The notes: a model not told the origin generated them from the sequence alone. Shown: positions 44,545 to 53,598, counted from the first letter of the stretch. The stretch: DNA of 55,543 nt from an uncultured Rhizobiaceae group bacterium (GCA_938044775.1 CALIOE010000125.1:1-55543), one strand, 5' to 3'. Numbers and translations are program-made.

Positions 44545-45497
44545 TCCACCACCGTTTCTTCGAGGTGGAGGAAGGGATGGTGCACCGGCTGCTTGACCCG
44601 AAACGCAAATCGGCGCGCTACGTCACTGTATCCGTGAAACAAGGTGTTCTCATTCGAGGCCAGAAACTGCTTCTTGCGTTCTTCATACAGTTCCGGAATC
44701 TCGTACCAGGGCAATTTGGGGTTCGCGTGATGGACGATGTGCAAATTGTTGTTGAGGAATAGAAGTCCCCACGGCGCAGCCGCTTCAACCACTGCAGAAC
44801 GTCCCCCGACATTTTCAGCCGCCTGGTGCTCTGCATAAGAACGTATTGATGTGATAGACAACGCCGGATAAACCGTCGCCAGCAGGTAAATCCACAACGG
44901 CATCTTGAAAGTCTGTGTAACGAGAACCAGCAAGACAGTCATGCCGATAAGATGCAGGACCCAGGCAAGACGCACTCCCGGCTCCCTTTTGTACAGCCTT
45001 TGGATCTCAGTTCTCAAAAAACCAATGATGGTCAGAGCTGGACCAACCACAAGACGACCGGAAAACGTGTTGTTGATTTCGAACAGCTTTTTCATCACCG
45101 GCCGCATTCGATTGTAGTTTGCCAACGGCCAGAAAAAACTCTCAGGATCTTCGTAAGGATCAGTCAGGTTCATGTCATTGTGGTGGACCAGATGCAGTTG
45201 TTTGTAACGGCGATAAGGAAACACTCCACCCAGTGGCAGACTCACCAGCAGTTCGTTTAGCCAGTTCCATCGCGTCGGGTGACCATGAATTGTTTCATGT
45301 TGCAGTGAGGTGTGGAAGGCCGCCAGCCAGGGCAGCAGCAGCAGCCCCAGCCACCAAAACGAAGTTGTCCAGGCCATCAGAGCCAAAGCCCAAAGGCCGT
45401 AGCAACACCCAATCAGCACGAAAGTTAGCCATTCAAAGCGACCCGACTGCGTCAAACCCTGCCCTTCCCCATATGTGTCAGCCCGACACAATTGCAT
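44541..45497 (-). CDS. Membrane fatty acid desaturase
   Basis: A 318-residue di-iron membrane desaturase. Histidine boxes are HETIH (residues 67-71), HLVHH (102-106) and HIVHHANP near 248, arranged around about four hydrophobic segments (for example WLTFVLIGCCYGLWALAL and FWWLGLLLLPWLAAF). The enzyme would insert a double bond into membrane acyl chains or hydroxylate a related substrate. Its start lies 113 nt from the divergent homocysteine methyltransferase across a shared palindrome. It is coupled to the PhnD-like gene. Confidence 0.9.
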   Translation of the reverse strand: MQLCRADTYGEGQGLTQSGRFEWLTFVLIGCCYGLWALALMAWTTSFWWLGLLLLPWLAAFHTSLQHETIHGHPTRWNWLNELLVSLPLGGVFPYRRYKQLHLVHHNDMNLTDPYEDPESFFWPLANYNRMRPVMKKLFEINNTFSGRLVVGPALTIIGFLRTEIQRLYKREPGVRLAWVLHLIGMTVLLVLVTQTFKMPLWIYLLATVYPALSITSIRSYAEHQAAENVGGRSAVVEAAAPWGLLFLNNNLHIVHHANPKLPWYEIPELYEERKKQFLASNENTLFHGYSDVARRFAFRVKQPVHHPFLHLEETVVE

Positions 45498-45546
45498 AAT
45501 ATTCCGATTGCAAAGGTATGCAATCGTTGCGTTTCGTCATTCAAGC

Positions 45547-45566
45547 ATATAACGATTTCGTTATAT
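45547..45566. promoter_or_regulatory. Perfect palindrome, candidate operator between desaturase and methyltransferase genes
   Basis: ATATAACGA-TT-TCGTTATAT is a 9+9 inverted repeat with a 2-nt centre, located between two divergent genes, 50 nt from the desaturase start and 45 nt from the methyltransferase start. It is AT-rich and resembles binding sites of small dimeric winged-helix repressors such as ArsR-family regulators, some of which control methionine genes in alphaproteobacteria. A second small hairpin (GCGGAA/TTCCGC, 45580-45599) lies just before the ribosome site of the methyltransferase. No regulator gene is encoded nearby. Confidence 0.55.
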
Positions 45567-45610
45567 CAGTAATTGAAATGCGGAATCTGTAATTTCCGCA
45601 GGAGGAAGAC

Positions 45611-46645
45611 TTGTCGGGTCCGCTAAAATCACTGCTCAATGAAAAGGGTGTTCTGCTCGCCGACGGCGCAACCGGGACTAACTTCTTCAATATGGGATTG
45701 CTTTCCGGCGACGCGCCGGAACTGTGGAATGAGGACGCGCCAGAAAAGGTGACCGCATTGCATCAGAGTTTTGTCGATGCTGGTTCCGACATTATTTTGA
45801 CCAACACCTTCGGCGGCAATCGAAACAGGCTCAAGCTGCATAACGCTCAGGACCGGGCACGGCAGCTTAACAAAAAGGCTGCGGAAATTGCGCGTTCGGT
45901 TTGCGATCAAGCCGGCAAGAAGGTTCTGGTGGCGGGTTCGGTTGGCCCAACCGGGGAGCTTTTTGAGCCGCTGGGCGAACTGACCCACGCTGCAGCGGTT
46001 GAATCCTTTACCGAGCAAATGATCGGATTGAAGGAAGGCGGAGCCGATGTGCTGTGGATTGAGACCATGTCTGCAAAGGAAGAAATCGCAGCAGCGGCAG
46101 AAGCGGCAAGCAAGGTTGGTCTGGAGTATATTTTCACCGCCAGCTTCGATACGGCCGGCCGCACCATGATGGGCATCGCACCATCCGCACTCGGCGATAT
46201 TGCGCAAGAAATGTCACCTCCCCCCGTTGCAGTTGGCGCAAATTGCGGCGTCGGTGCGACTGACCTGCTGTTTTCGGTTCTCGATATGACAGAAACCGGA
46301 GCCACGGCAGAAGGAGGGACTATTGCCGTTATCGCCAAGGCAAATTGTGGCGTCCCCAGGGTCAGCGGCGACCAGGTGATCTATACCGGAACACCCGAAT
46401 TGATGGGCGAATACGCCAAACTGGCGATCGACGCCGGCGCCAAAATCATAGGCGGATGCTGCGGAACAGCTCCTGAACACCTTGTGGCAATGCGCACAGC
46501 CATCGATGAGCACGCAAAGCGCGACAGACCATCGCTCGATACGGTCGTGGCGGCCACTGGTGAACTTGTTAATCAGATCGCTGCTGCAAAGTCCGAATCT
46601 GCCGATGAACCTCGGACAGGGCGCCGCCGGGGGCGCCGCCGTTAA
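45611..46645 (+). CDS. bmt: Homocysteine S-methyltransferase, betaine-homocysteine type
   Basis: A 344-residue zinc-dependent TIM-barrel enzyme that methylates homocysteine to methionine. LLADGATGTNFFNMG and ILTNTFGGNRNRL start the barrel. The zinc cysteines are in VGANCGVG (one) and IGGCCGTAPEHL (two). The C-terminus is a basic tail (GRRRGRRR). Bacterial members can use glycine betaine, S-methylmethionine or possibly a methyl-corrinoid. I chose the TTG at 45611 because GGAGGA lies 4 nt upstream. Two MttB genes and a corrinoid protein in the window make it a possible methyl acceptor of that system, but direct betaine use is equally consistent. Confidence 0.88.
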   Translation: MSGPLKSLLNEKGVLLADGATGTNFFNMGLLSGDAPELWNEDAPEKVTALHQSFVDAGSDIILTNTFGGNRNRLKLHNAQDRARQLNKKAAEIARSVCDQAGKKVLVAGSVGPTGELFEPLGELTHAAAVESFTEQMIGLKEGGADVLWIETMSAKEEIAAAAEAASKVGLEYIFTASFDTAGRTMMGIAPSALGDIAQEMSPPPVAVGANCGVGATDLLFSVLDMTETGATAEGGTIAVIAKANCGVPRVSGDQVIYTGTPELMGEYAKLAIDAGAKIIGGCCGTAPEHLVAMRTAIDEHAKRDRPSLDTVVAATGELVNQIAAAKSESADEPRTGRRRGRRR

Positions 46646-46647
46646 GC

Positions 46648-47298
46648 TCAGACAAACGCGGCCATGTGAAAGGCCTGCTGTTCGGGCTCGTAGGCGAAAG
46701 CCTTACCAACCGGGCAAGCATGCCGCGCAATACAGCCTCCAGACCGGCATTTTAGGCCCGATTCAGAGCCGACGTGGCTGCGGCAATCCTGGTAGGCGTA
46801 GGTCTCGTTCTTGAAGGCTTCTACCGGGCATGCGCTAAGGCAGGGCATTTCCTCACAATTGTCGCATGGGTGCAATTCGGCATGATTGACCGGAATCTCA
46901 AAGCTCTCAGAAAACACCAGCGCAACACGAAACGCCGTCCATAATCCATATTCTGGATGCACCAACAGGCCAATCGGCGATTGCTGCATACCTGTGGCGG
47001 CCCGCGCATAGTTCTGGAACGGCCACCGAGGTTCTCCAAAAGGAAAACGAGGCTCGGCATTCATGTCCTCCGCGAGAGGCTGGACGACGTGCTTTGTCCA
47101 ACGATCCATGGCGTCGGGCGCGCCGTCTGCATAGTGGTCCGAGCCTATAAAGGCCGACCAAAGACTGCTGCCAATATTGCCAACAAGCAATGCAGATCGG
47201 TCGTTTTCCGCTCTGAACCAGCCGAAGGGCGAGAGTCCGTGGGGGGCGAGCAGCAAACGGGCTCGGTTTTGCAGATGGTCGGAGCGGGAGAAAGACAT
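46648..47298 (-). CDS. 4Fe-4S ferredoxin-type protein, QueG-related
   Basis: A 216-residue protein. HPCDNCEEMPCLSACPVEAF and GGCIARHACPVGKAF supply the cysteines for iron-sulphur clusters in the arrangement seen in the ferredoxin half of epoxyqueuosine reductase (QueG). It is far shorter than QueG (about 350-380) and lacks its C-terminal HEAT-like part, so it is not called queG. It may pass electrons to an unknown partner, possibly a corrinoid enzyme, since QueG itself binds cobalamin. It ends 2 nt from the convergent methyltransferase gene. Confidence 0.72.
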   Translation of the reverse strand: MSFSRSDHLQNRARLLLAPHGLSPFGWFRAENDRSALLVGNIGSSLWSAFIGSDHYADGAPDAMDRWTKHVVQPLAEDMNAEPRFPFGEPRWPFQNYARAATGMQQSPIGLLVHPEYGLWTAFRVALVFSESFEIPVNHAELHPCDNCEEMPCLSACPVEAFKNETYAYQDCRSHVGSESGLKCRSGGCIARHACPVGKAFAYEPEQQAFHMAAFV

Positions 47299-47339
47299 GG
47301 TCCCTTCTCCCGCATTTCAAAGTGCGCGTCGAGACGCCG

Positions 47340-49430
47340 TCAGTTTTTCCCCAAACTACCTGCAAGCCGCACAAGTTGCACAAAAGCGCTGCGATAGCCG
47401 AACGCATCGGTGCCCCGGGAATCGGCTGCGAGGTCAGCGATTTCTTTGTAGCTGTAGTCGCTCGTCGCCGGATTGCCGCGCAGTTTTTGACCGAATGCAG
47501 CAACAGCGGAGGCAAACCGTGCTTCCGGCGGAAAGACACCGTCGCCATTCGGGCCAAGGGAGGAATTGTCGGGATTTATGACGGGTTCACTCAACAACCG
47601 GCTGTTACTTTCGTTCGGCAGTTTGTAGCGAATCTTGAGAAAACCAATTTCGCCATAGGGATTGTCTGCTGGCTTCACCTTCGCCTCACCGTAGCGCAAC
47701 GGATCTGTTAGAACCGCCCGACTGCCAACCGGCGTAATTTCATAGATCGCGGTCACCGAATGTCCGGCACCGATGTCTCCGGCGTCGACCTTGTCATTGT
47801 TGAAATCCTCGCGCTTGAGCGCCCGGGTTTCATAGCCGATTAACCGGTATTCGGCGATCTTCGACGGGTCGAATTCCAGCTGCAGTTTCACATCCTTAGC
47901 AATTGGAAACAGGGTTCCGCCCGCTTCTTCGACCATAACTTTCTGGGCTTCTGAAAGCGTATCGATATAGGCCGCCTGGCCGTTACCGTTTTGAGCAAGA
48001 GTTTGCATAAGCGTGTCATTGGTGTTGCCCGTGCCAAAACCGAATACCGAAAGGAACACACCGGATTTCCGTTTTTCGGCTATGAAATTCTTCAGGCGCT
48101 CCGGTTCAGAAATACCCACATTGAAGTCGCCATCGGTGGCCAGCATCACCCGGTTGACACCGTCCTTGACAAAGTTCTCCTCGGCCAGCTTGTAGGCACG
48201 CTCAATGCCTGCCCCGCCGGCGGTGGAGCCGCCTGCCTGCAAATTTTCAAGCGCGGCGAAGATTTTTGCCTTGCTCGAAGCCTTTGTCGGCTCGAGAACC
48301 ACACCTGCAGCCCCGGCATAGGTAACGATGGACACCGTATCGTCCGGATTCAGTTTGTTCAGCAACAGTCGGAACGATTTGATCAACAAGGGTAATTTGT
48401 CGGCGCTGTTCATTGAGCCCGACACATCCAGCAGAAATACAAGATTGGCTTTGGGCTGCGCAGCGGGCGGCAAATCGAAGCCCTTGATGCCGATATGCAG
48501 CAGATTGGTGTGCTGGTTCCAAGGCGTTGGCGTGACAGTAATGTTCGCTTTGAACGGTTGCTCGCGGTTTTCCGGCAGCACATAGTCGTATTCAAAATAG
48601 TTCACCAGCTCTTCCACACGTACCATGTCCTTTGACGGCAATTGCCCCGCCAGCAAGGCGCGCCGCACGCGCGAATAGGAGGCAGTGTCGACATCGATTG
48701 AAAATGTCGAAACCGGTTGTTGCAGGACGGATTTGACACCATTGGAATTAAATTCGGGATATTTTTCGCGGTCGCCCCGAACCCGGCTTTGACCTGGGGT
48801 ACCAGGTGTGAAAACGGATTTTACGCGACCGCGACCCACCTGGGACTTTCGCTCCGGATAGGCTTCCGTCAGATCCACAGGGGAACGACCGGCACTGTCG
48901 GCACGTTGTTCGAGACCTGGTTTGGGCGAAGCATAACCAGGAGACGCCCCTGGCGATGCAGAACTGCCATCTGCTTCCGCTGCCGGCACCGGTTCAGCTG
49001 CAACATCTGCGTCCGCCATCTCGAGCTTTGCGGCGGGTTTGGCAGGTTTAGCGCTGGCGGGAGCAGTTTCGTTGGTCGCGAGCCCGCCAACGGGCTCGAC
49101 TCGCTCAATTTGCCGGCGATCCTGATCAAATATCTGCCATGCGACCACCCCCCCCAGCGGCAGCAGGCAGGCACCGCTGAGCAGTGCCATCGTGGCAGGT
49201 TTCAGGTTCCAGACCGGTTTGGCAACGTTATTCATCAAAGCTCTCCATATCCTTGTGGTTATGGAGGTAGGACGATCCGCATCCGTTGATCCTTGGGTTG
49301 CGTCACCGCTGTTTTCGACCGCAGCGGCATCAAACGCGTCCATCGCTGAGATGGCAGCACGTTCGCGGGCATCTTTGGCGGGGACAGGCGGCTGAAGCCT
49401 TGCCAGTCTTTCGAGATCGAGATCGGTCAC
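47340..49430 (-). CDS. Membrane-anchored VWA-domain protein, YfbK-like
   Basis: A 696-residue protein. Residues 1-77 are cytosolic and acidic (MTDLDLERLARLQPPVP...). A single membrane helix follows at about 78-100 (ATMALLSGACLLPLGGVVAW), then a Pro/Ala-rich linker, a VWA-associated N domain (TFSIDVDTASYSRVRRALL), the VWA domain with MIDAS motif DVSGSM near residue 340, and a C-terminal DUF3520-type region ending DAFGYRSAFVQLVRLA. The first 4 nt overlap the ECF sigma gene. By position and topology the cytosolic N-terminus could bind the sigma factor, making this a candidate anti-sigma/sensor; that is inference. Confidence 0.85.
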   Translation of the reverse strand: MTDLDLERLARLQPPVPAKDARERAAISAMDAFDAAAVENSGDATQGSTDADRPTSITTRIWRALMNNVAKPVWNLKPATMALLSGACLLPLGGVVAWQIFDQDRRQIERVEPVGGLATNETAPASAKPAKPAAKLEMADADVAAEPVPAAEADGSSASPGASPGYASPKPGLEQRADSAGRSPVDLTEAYPERKSQVGRGRVKSVFTPGTPGQSRVRGDREKYPEFNSNGVKSVLQQPVSTFSIDVDTASYSRVRRALLAGQLPSKDMVRVEELVNYFEYDYVLPENREQPFKANITVTPTPWNQHTNLLHIGIKGFDLPPAAQPKANLVFLLDVSGSMNSADKLPLLIKSFRLLLNKLNPDDTVSIVTYAGAAGVVLEPTKASSKAKIFAALENLQAGGSTAGGAGIERAYKLAEENFVKDGVNRVMLATDGDFNVGISEPERLKNFIAEKRKSGVFLSVFGFGTGNTNDTLMQTLAQNGNGQAAYIDTLSEAQKVMVEEAGGTLFPIAKDVKLQLEFDPSKIAEYRLIGYETRALKREDFNNDKVDAGDIGAGHSVTAIYEITPVGSRAVLTDPLRYGEAKVKPADNPYGEIGFLKIRYKLPNESNSRLLSEPVINPDNSSLGPNGDGVFPPEARFASAVAAFGQKLRGNPATSDYSYKEIADLAADSRGTDAFGYRSAFVQLVRLAGSLGKN

Positions 49431-50002
49431 CGTATCACTGCCCTTTCCGCTAGTGCTTGTTGTTGCTCTGTCAGAGCCCTGAGTTGTTTCTTGGCTTCAT
49501 TTATCCGCCACGACACTGTGCCCTCCGCACATTCCAGTGCCGAAGCAGCTTCCAGATGCGACAGCCCCTCTCCGTAGACCAACATCACAGCATCGCGCAG
49601 TTTGGGGGCCAGCTGCCGCACATGTGACCACAGTTCCTGCAACGCATCTTCCTCGTCGCTGGCTTCTGCATCCTGGACGTCCGGGCGGTTCGGATCTGCA
49701 GCCCAGTCGTCGAGCTTTCGCTTCTTGCTGGCATCGGCGCGCTGATGATCCCGCACAGCGTTGATGACAACGCGGTACAGCCAGGTGCTGAACCTGGCCT
49801 CGCCGGTCCAGGTGCGGATGGACCTACCCAACCTTACACAAACATCCTGGGTGATGTCCTCGGCGTCTTCGCGGTTTCCGCAAAGCTTCCAGGCCACCCG
49901 GAAAATCATGTCGTAGTGGCGGGAAACCAGCGCGGCAAAGCCCGCCCGATCTCCAGCAACCGCGCGCTCTACCAGCTCATGATCTTCGGCACTGTTTTGC
50001 AT
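49427..50002 (-). CDS. ECF-type RNA polymerase sigma factor
   Basis: A 191-residue sigma-70-family protein. Region 2 is DMIFRVAWKLCGNREDAEDITQDVCVRL and region 4 is LAPKLRDAVMLVYGEGLSHLEAASALECAEGTVSWRINEAKKQLR (both cited in part only). A linker rich in Asp and Glu separates them. It is followed in a 4-nt overlap by a membrane VWA protein, the usual position for an anti-sigma factor. No clear autoregulated promoter was identified in the 283 nt upstream. Confidence 0.93.
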   Translation of the reverse strand: MQNSAEDHELVERAVAGDRAGFAALVSRHYDMIFRVAWKLCGNREDAEDITQDVCVRLGRSIRTWTGEARFSTWLYRVVINAVRDHQRADASKKRKLDDWAADPNRPDVQDAEASDEEDALQELWSHVRQLAPKLRDAVMLVYGEGLSHLEAASALECAEGTVSWRINEAKKQLRALTEQQQALAERAVIR

Positions 50003-50285
50003 TGTCAGACATGAGACGGAGCGAGTTCGGCAATCCTTGGGTCAGGAAGGCAAAAAACTCAAAAAATCTTTGATCGGCGTTGAAGTTCACGTGTATGGCA
50101 CAACAAAGCACGCTGACTTGACGGAAAATACAGAAATATCCAGCTGAACACTTCTGCAAACGCGCTTGCGCTGCCGGGTATTTCTAATCCCGAGGCTTGG
50201 CGCGCCAGACTTCATTGTGAATGAGGTCGCCAATAAACTCGCGACTACGAACTTCCCGACAATTTGGTGCCCTGACCTCGCGGCT

Positions 50286-51845
50286 TCAGGTAAACGCGTC
50301 GGGCATCGATTCCTTTTTTGTCGCCACGTAGGCGTCAAGCGCCTCCCGGGTTCCCGGATCCATTTCCGGTGCAACGTAATCGGCAATCCACTTGCGCGCC
50401 GTCTCGTTGGCCCGTTGTGGCGCAGATTTCTCACCCTCTACTTCCCATTGCTCGAATGAATTATTGTCGGCGATGGTTGAGCGGTAGAATGCGGTCTTGA
50501 AGTTTGCCTGCGTATGGGCGGCCCCGAGGTAGTGGCTGCCCTCGCCCAATCCAACTTCGCGAATAGCGTCCATGGCCTGACCGTTTTCGTCAATCGCGAC
50601 GCCGGCGGCCATCTTTTGCTGCGCTGCAAGCTGATCGCAATCCATAACGAATTTCTCGTAGGAACTGACCAGACCGCCCTCCAGCCATCCGGCGGCATGA
50701 AGCGCAAAATTGACACCCCCAAGCAGCGTTGGAGTCAGAGTGTTTGCACTTTCGTAGGCCGCCTGTGCATCTGGCAGTTTCGAACCTGTCAGCGAACCGC
50801 CCGACCGGAAGGGCAATCCAAACTTACGGGCAAACTGAGCAGCGCCGTACAGGACCTGAGCAGGTTCGGGAGTTCCGAATGCCGGCGCTCCAGATTGCAT
50901 GGATATCGACGTCGCAAATGTGCCCATAACCACGGGAGCACCGGGCCGGCACAATTGCGAGAACGCTATTGCCGCCTGTGCCTCTGCAAGAACCTGTGTC
51001 AGCGTGCCTGCAACGGTTACGGGAGACATGGCGCCACCGACAATGAATGGCGAAATGATGCAGGCCTGTCCTGCCCGGGCATAGACCTTTAGCGCTCCCA
51101 GCATCGTGTCGTCCATGACAAGCGGCGAGTTGATGTTGATCAGCGAGGTCACGACACAATTGTTGTCGACATAATCCTCGCCAAACAGGATTTTTGACAT
51201 CTCGACGGTATCCTGTGCCCGTTCAGGGGCGGTTACCGACCCCATGTAAGGCTTGTCGGAGAGCGTCATATGGGCGTGAACCATGTCCAGGTGCCGCTTG
51301 TTGACCGGCACATCTCCGGGCTCGCAAACCGTGCCACCGCTGTGATGCATAGCAGGTGCCATATAGGCCAGTTTCACGAAGTCGCGAAAATCCTCCATGG
51401 TCGCATAGCGTCGCTCGCCGTCCAGAGTGCGCACAAATGGAGGACCGTAGACGGGTGCAAATACGGTGTTTTTCCCGCCGATTTCGACACTGCGTGCCGG
51501 GTTCCGAGCTTGCTGCGTGAACTGCCCAGGCGCGGTTTTCATCAATTCCCGGCACAGCCCTTTGGGAAAATGGATCCGCTCGCCCTGGACGTCCGCGCCT
51601 GCATCCTTCCACATGGTCAGAGCCTCGGCATCGTCGCGAAACTCGACGCCGACCTCCTCCAGCACAATGTCCGCATTGCGTTCGATGATCTCCAGCGCTT
51701 CATCATCGAGAATCTCGTACTCTTTTATCTTTCGCTGAATATACGGAAACTGTTCGAGGCTGGCACTGCCTCTCTCAGCGCGCCGCGCTGACGCGCCGCC
51801 ACCGCCACGCCCGCGTCGTCTGCCTTCGTTTGCTGCTTCGGCCAT
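50286..51845 (-). CDS. MttB-family corrinoid-dependent methyltransferase, non-pyrrolysine (paralogue 2)
   Basis: A 519-residue TIM-barrel methyltransferase of the same family as the protein at 29089-30663. Shared blocks include a SPF(I)VGGAMSPVTVAGTLTQ-type segment, SGAPAFGTPEPAQVLYG, LHAAGWLEGGLVSSYEKFV and GSHYLGAAHTQANF. There is no in-frame TAG. Residues 8-28 form a Gly/Arg-rich basic leader (GRRRGRGGGGASARRAERG). The two paralogues diverge enough to imply different substrates. It lies about 830 nt from the corrinoid protein gene, on the other strand and separated from it by a cytochrome gene. Confidence 0.9.
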   Translation of the reverse strand: MAEAANEGRRRGRGGGGASARRAERGSASLEQFPYIQRKIKEYEILDDEALEIIERNADIVLEEVGVEFRDDAEALTMWKDAGADVQGERIHFPKGLCRELMKTAPGQFTQQARNPARSVEIGGKNTVFAPVYGPPFVRTLDGERRYATMEDFRDFVKLAYMAPAMHHSGGTVCEPGDVPVNKRHLDMVHAHMTLSDKPYMGSVTAPERAQDTVEMSKILFGEDYVDNNCVVTSLININSPLVMDDTMLGALKVYARAGQACIISPFIVGGAMSPVTVAGTLTQVLAEAQAAIAFSQLCRPGAPVVMGTFATSISMQSGAPAFGTPEPAQVLYGAAQFARKFGLPFRSGGSLTGSKLPDAQAAYESANTLTPTLLGGVNFALHAAGWLEGGLVSSYEKFVMDCDQLAAQQKMAAGVAIDENGQAMDAIREVGLGEGSHYLGAAHTQANFKTAFYRSTIADNNSFEQWEVEGEKSAPQRANETARKWIADYVAPEMDPGTREALDAYVATKKESMPDAFT

Positions 51846-51974
51846 GCGTCACCCTAAGGGAAAACCGGGCATTCGTTCTGAAAGCCCTGTATCGTCTACC
51901 ATGGTTCTACTATTGCGACTGTCGCCAAAGACAAGAGCCTGCAAGCGAAACGAACTGTCGCAATGGGGATACGA

Positions 51975-52436
51975 TTATTTCTTTTTGCGAAAATCACGGT
52001 GGCAAGCTTTACAAGTCGCGCCTATCGCCTCGAACTGGGTTTGGATATCTTCCTTTGAGGCGGCCGACTTGGCATTGACAACAAGTTCGGCTGTTGCCTG
52101 GCGTAGCTCTTCGGCGATCTTTGAGAATTCGTCCGGCCGTTCCCAGATCGTGGGGATTGCTTCGCTGGGTCCATGAATGCTGTCTGCTGGAAACAATCGA
52201 ACGATGTCGGCGGCATGTTTCTCAAGATCCGTTGCGTTTTCAATCACCCGGTTACGGGCTGCCGGCACATCGCTCCAGTCGGCATTGGCCATGCCCTTCA
52301 TAGCGGCTGCAATGGACTTCATCGCTTCCATCCGCTCCTTCACGATGCCTGTTGCACCGGTATGAGCGATGGCGCCCGCAGCCAGCGCGATCCATCCACA
52401 CAGGCACAATCCCAATATCTGAATTCTGGTGCTCAT
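51975..52436 (-). CDS. Class II cytochrome c (cytochrome c'-like), periplasmic
   Basis: A 153-residue protein with a signal peptide (MSTRIQILGLCLCGWIALAAGAIAHT) and a C-terminal haem site CKACHRDFRKKK, the hallmark of four-helix-bundle class II cytochromes. IVKERMEAMKSIAAAMKGMA is the typical first helix with the conserved RxxxM pattern. Roles in NO binding or periplasmic electron transfer are known for the family. The ATG at 52436 has GAAAG upstream. It is divergent from the corrinoid protein gene. Confidence 0.92.
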   Translation of the reverse strand: MSTRIQILGLCLCGWIALAAGAIAHTGATGIVKERMEAMKSIAAAMKGMANADWSDVPAARNRVIENATDLEKHAADIVRLFPADSIHGPSEAIPTIWERPDEFSKIAEELRQATAELVVNAKSAASKEDIQTQFEAIGATCKACHRDFRKKK

Positions 52437-52677
52437 TCTTTCGTTTCCACTCCACAAACAGCGGCGTTCAGATTAGCACAATATTCCTGTCTGCGTCATG
52501 CTTCCATTCGGGATGCCTGCTGGTGAAGGGGCGGATAAGGCTGTATTTTTCCATCAGCATCCGCTTTCAGGTGCATTAAGTCGCAATCGTCTCCGACAAG
52601 GTCGTTTTATGAAACGTTGACCTTTGTTATAGAGAATTAGCCTCTTGAATGCTCAGGGCCCAGCTGGAGACTTTTCC

Positions 52678-53376
52678 ATGTCCGATGAAGAAGAGATTAT
52701 TCTCTCCGAACTCAATGATGAAGAGCTCGTCCTGCAGATGCACGACGATCTGTATGACGGCCTGAAAGAAGAAATCGAAGAAGGCACCAACCTCCTGCTT
52801 GGGCGGGGTTGGCAGCCCTATGATGTGCTGACCAAAGCGTTGGTCGAGGGAATGCGTATTGTCGGAGAAGATTTTCGCGACGGTATTCTATTCGTTCCCG
52901 AGGTTTTGCTGTCGGCGAACGCAATGAAAGCAGGTATGGCAATCCTGAGACCGTTGCTTGCGGAAACCGGAGCTCCGAAGGTTGGCAAGATGGTCATCGG
53001 CACAGTGAAGGGCGACATTCACGATATTGGCAAGAATTTGGTGGCCATGATGATGGAGGGCGCCGGTTTCGAAGTGATCAATATCGGCATTAACAACCCG
53101 GTCGAAAACTATCTGGACGCGATTGAGGAGCACCAGCCCGACATTATTGGAATGTCTGCGCTGCTGACCACCACAATGCCTTACATGAAGGTGGTCATCG
53201 ACACATTGATCGAAAAAGGCATCCGCGACGACTATACGGTCCTGGTTGGCGGCGCACCGCTGAACGAGGAATTCGGAGAGGCCATCGGCGCGGACGCCTA
53301 TTGCCGGGATGCGGCCGTGGCGGTGGAAACCGCAAAAGAGTTCATGGCGCGCAAGCACAACCAGCGCGTTGCCTGA
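52678..53376 (+). CDS. MtbC/MttC-type corrinoid-binding protein
   Basis: A 232-residue methyl carrier. A helical cap (residues about 20-100, with FRDGILFVPEVLLSANAMKAGM) precedes a B12-binding Rossmann domain. The cobalt-ligating motif is D113-I-H115-D-I-G118 in TVKGDIHDIGKN, with SALLTTTM and LVGGAPLN as the further corrinoid contacts. Such proteins receive a methyl group from MttB-family enzymes and hand it on. I chose the ATG at 52678 (GGAGA about 9 nt upstream) over a TTG at 52645. It is the only such carrier in the window, against two MttB homologues, so it may serve both. Confidence 0.94.
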   Translation: MSDEEEIILSELNDEELVLQMHDDLYDGLKEEIEEGTNLLLGRGWQPYDVLTKALVEGMRIVGEDFRDGILFVPEVLLSANAMKAGMAILRPLLAETGAPKVGKMVIGTVKGDIHDIGKNLVAMMMEGAGFEVINIGINNPVENYLDAIEEHQPDIIGMSALLTTTMPYMKVVIDTLIEKGIRDDYTVLVGGAPLNEEFGEAIGADAYCRDAAVAVETAKEFMARKHNQRVA

Positions 53377-53454
53377 GCAGTTGGACGTTAAGTTCCGTTC
53401 CAGTCCGCCGCCCCCTGCCCGGCCTGGCGGACTTGGTTGGTACGGCGTAATTTG

Positions 53455-53598
53455 TTAATTGGCGACGTCGTTGACGCTATCTGCAACAGCGTCGGCTGTG
53501 TTGGAAACATCTTTTCCAACGCCCCGGATCGTGTTTGCGCAACCCGCCACTGCGAAAGTAAGGACCAGCACCAGCACCACAGACAATTTGTTTTTCAT
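53455..53598 (-). CDS. Entericidin A/B-like small lipoprotein
   Basis: A 47-residue protein, MKNKLSVVLVLVLTFAVAGC then ANTIRGVGKDVSNTADAVAD. The lipobox VAGC ends the signal sequence; the short amphipathic mature part fits the entericidin EcnA/EcnB family of outer or inner membrane lipopeptides. GGGA lies about 8 nt before the ATG at 53598; an ATG two codons earlier (53604) is possible. It lies between the corrinoid protein and DUF1638 genes on the opposite strand and is probably unrelated to them. Confidence 0.8.
   Translation of the reverse strand: MKNKLSVVLVLVLTFAVAGCANTIRGVGKDVSNTADAVADSVNDVAN

Noticed and set aside
46648-47298. Epoxyqueuosine reductase queG
   Set aside because: Much too short and without the C-terminal repeat part; only the Fe-S region is similar.
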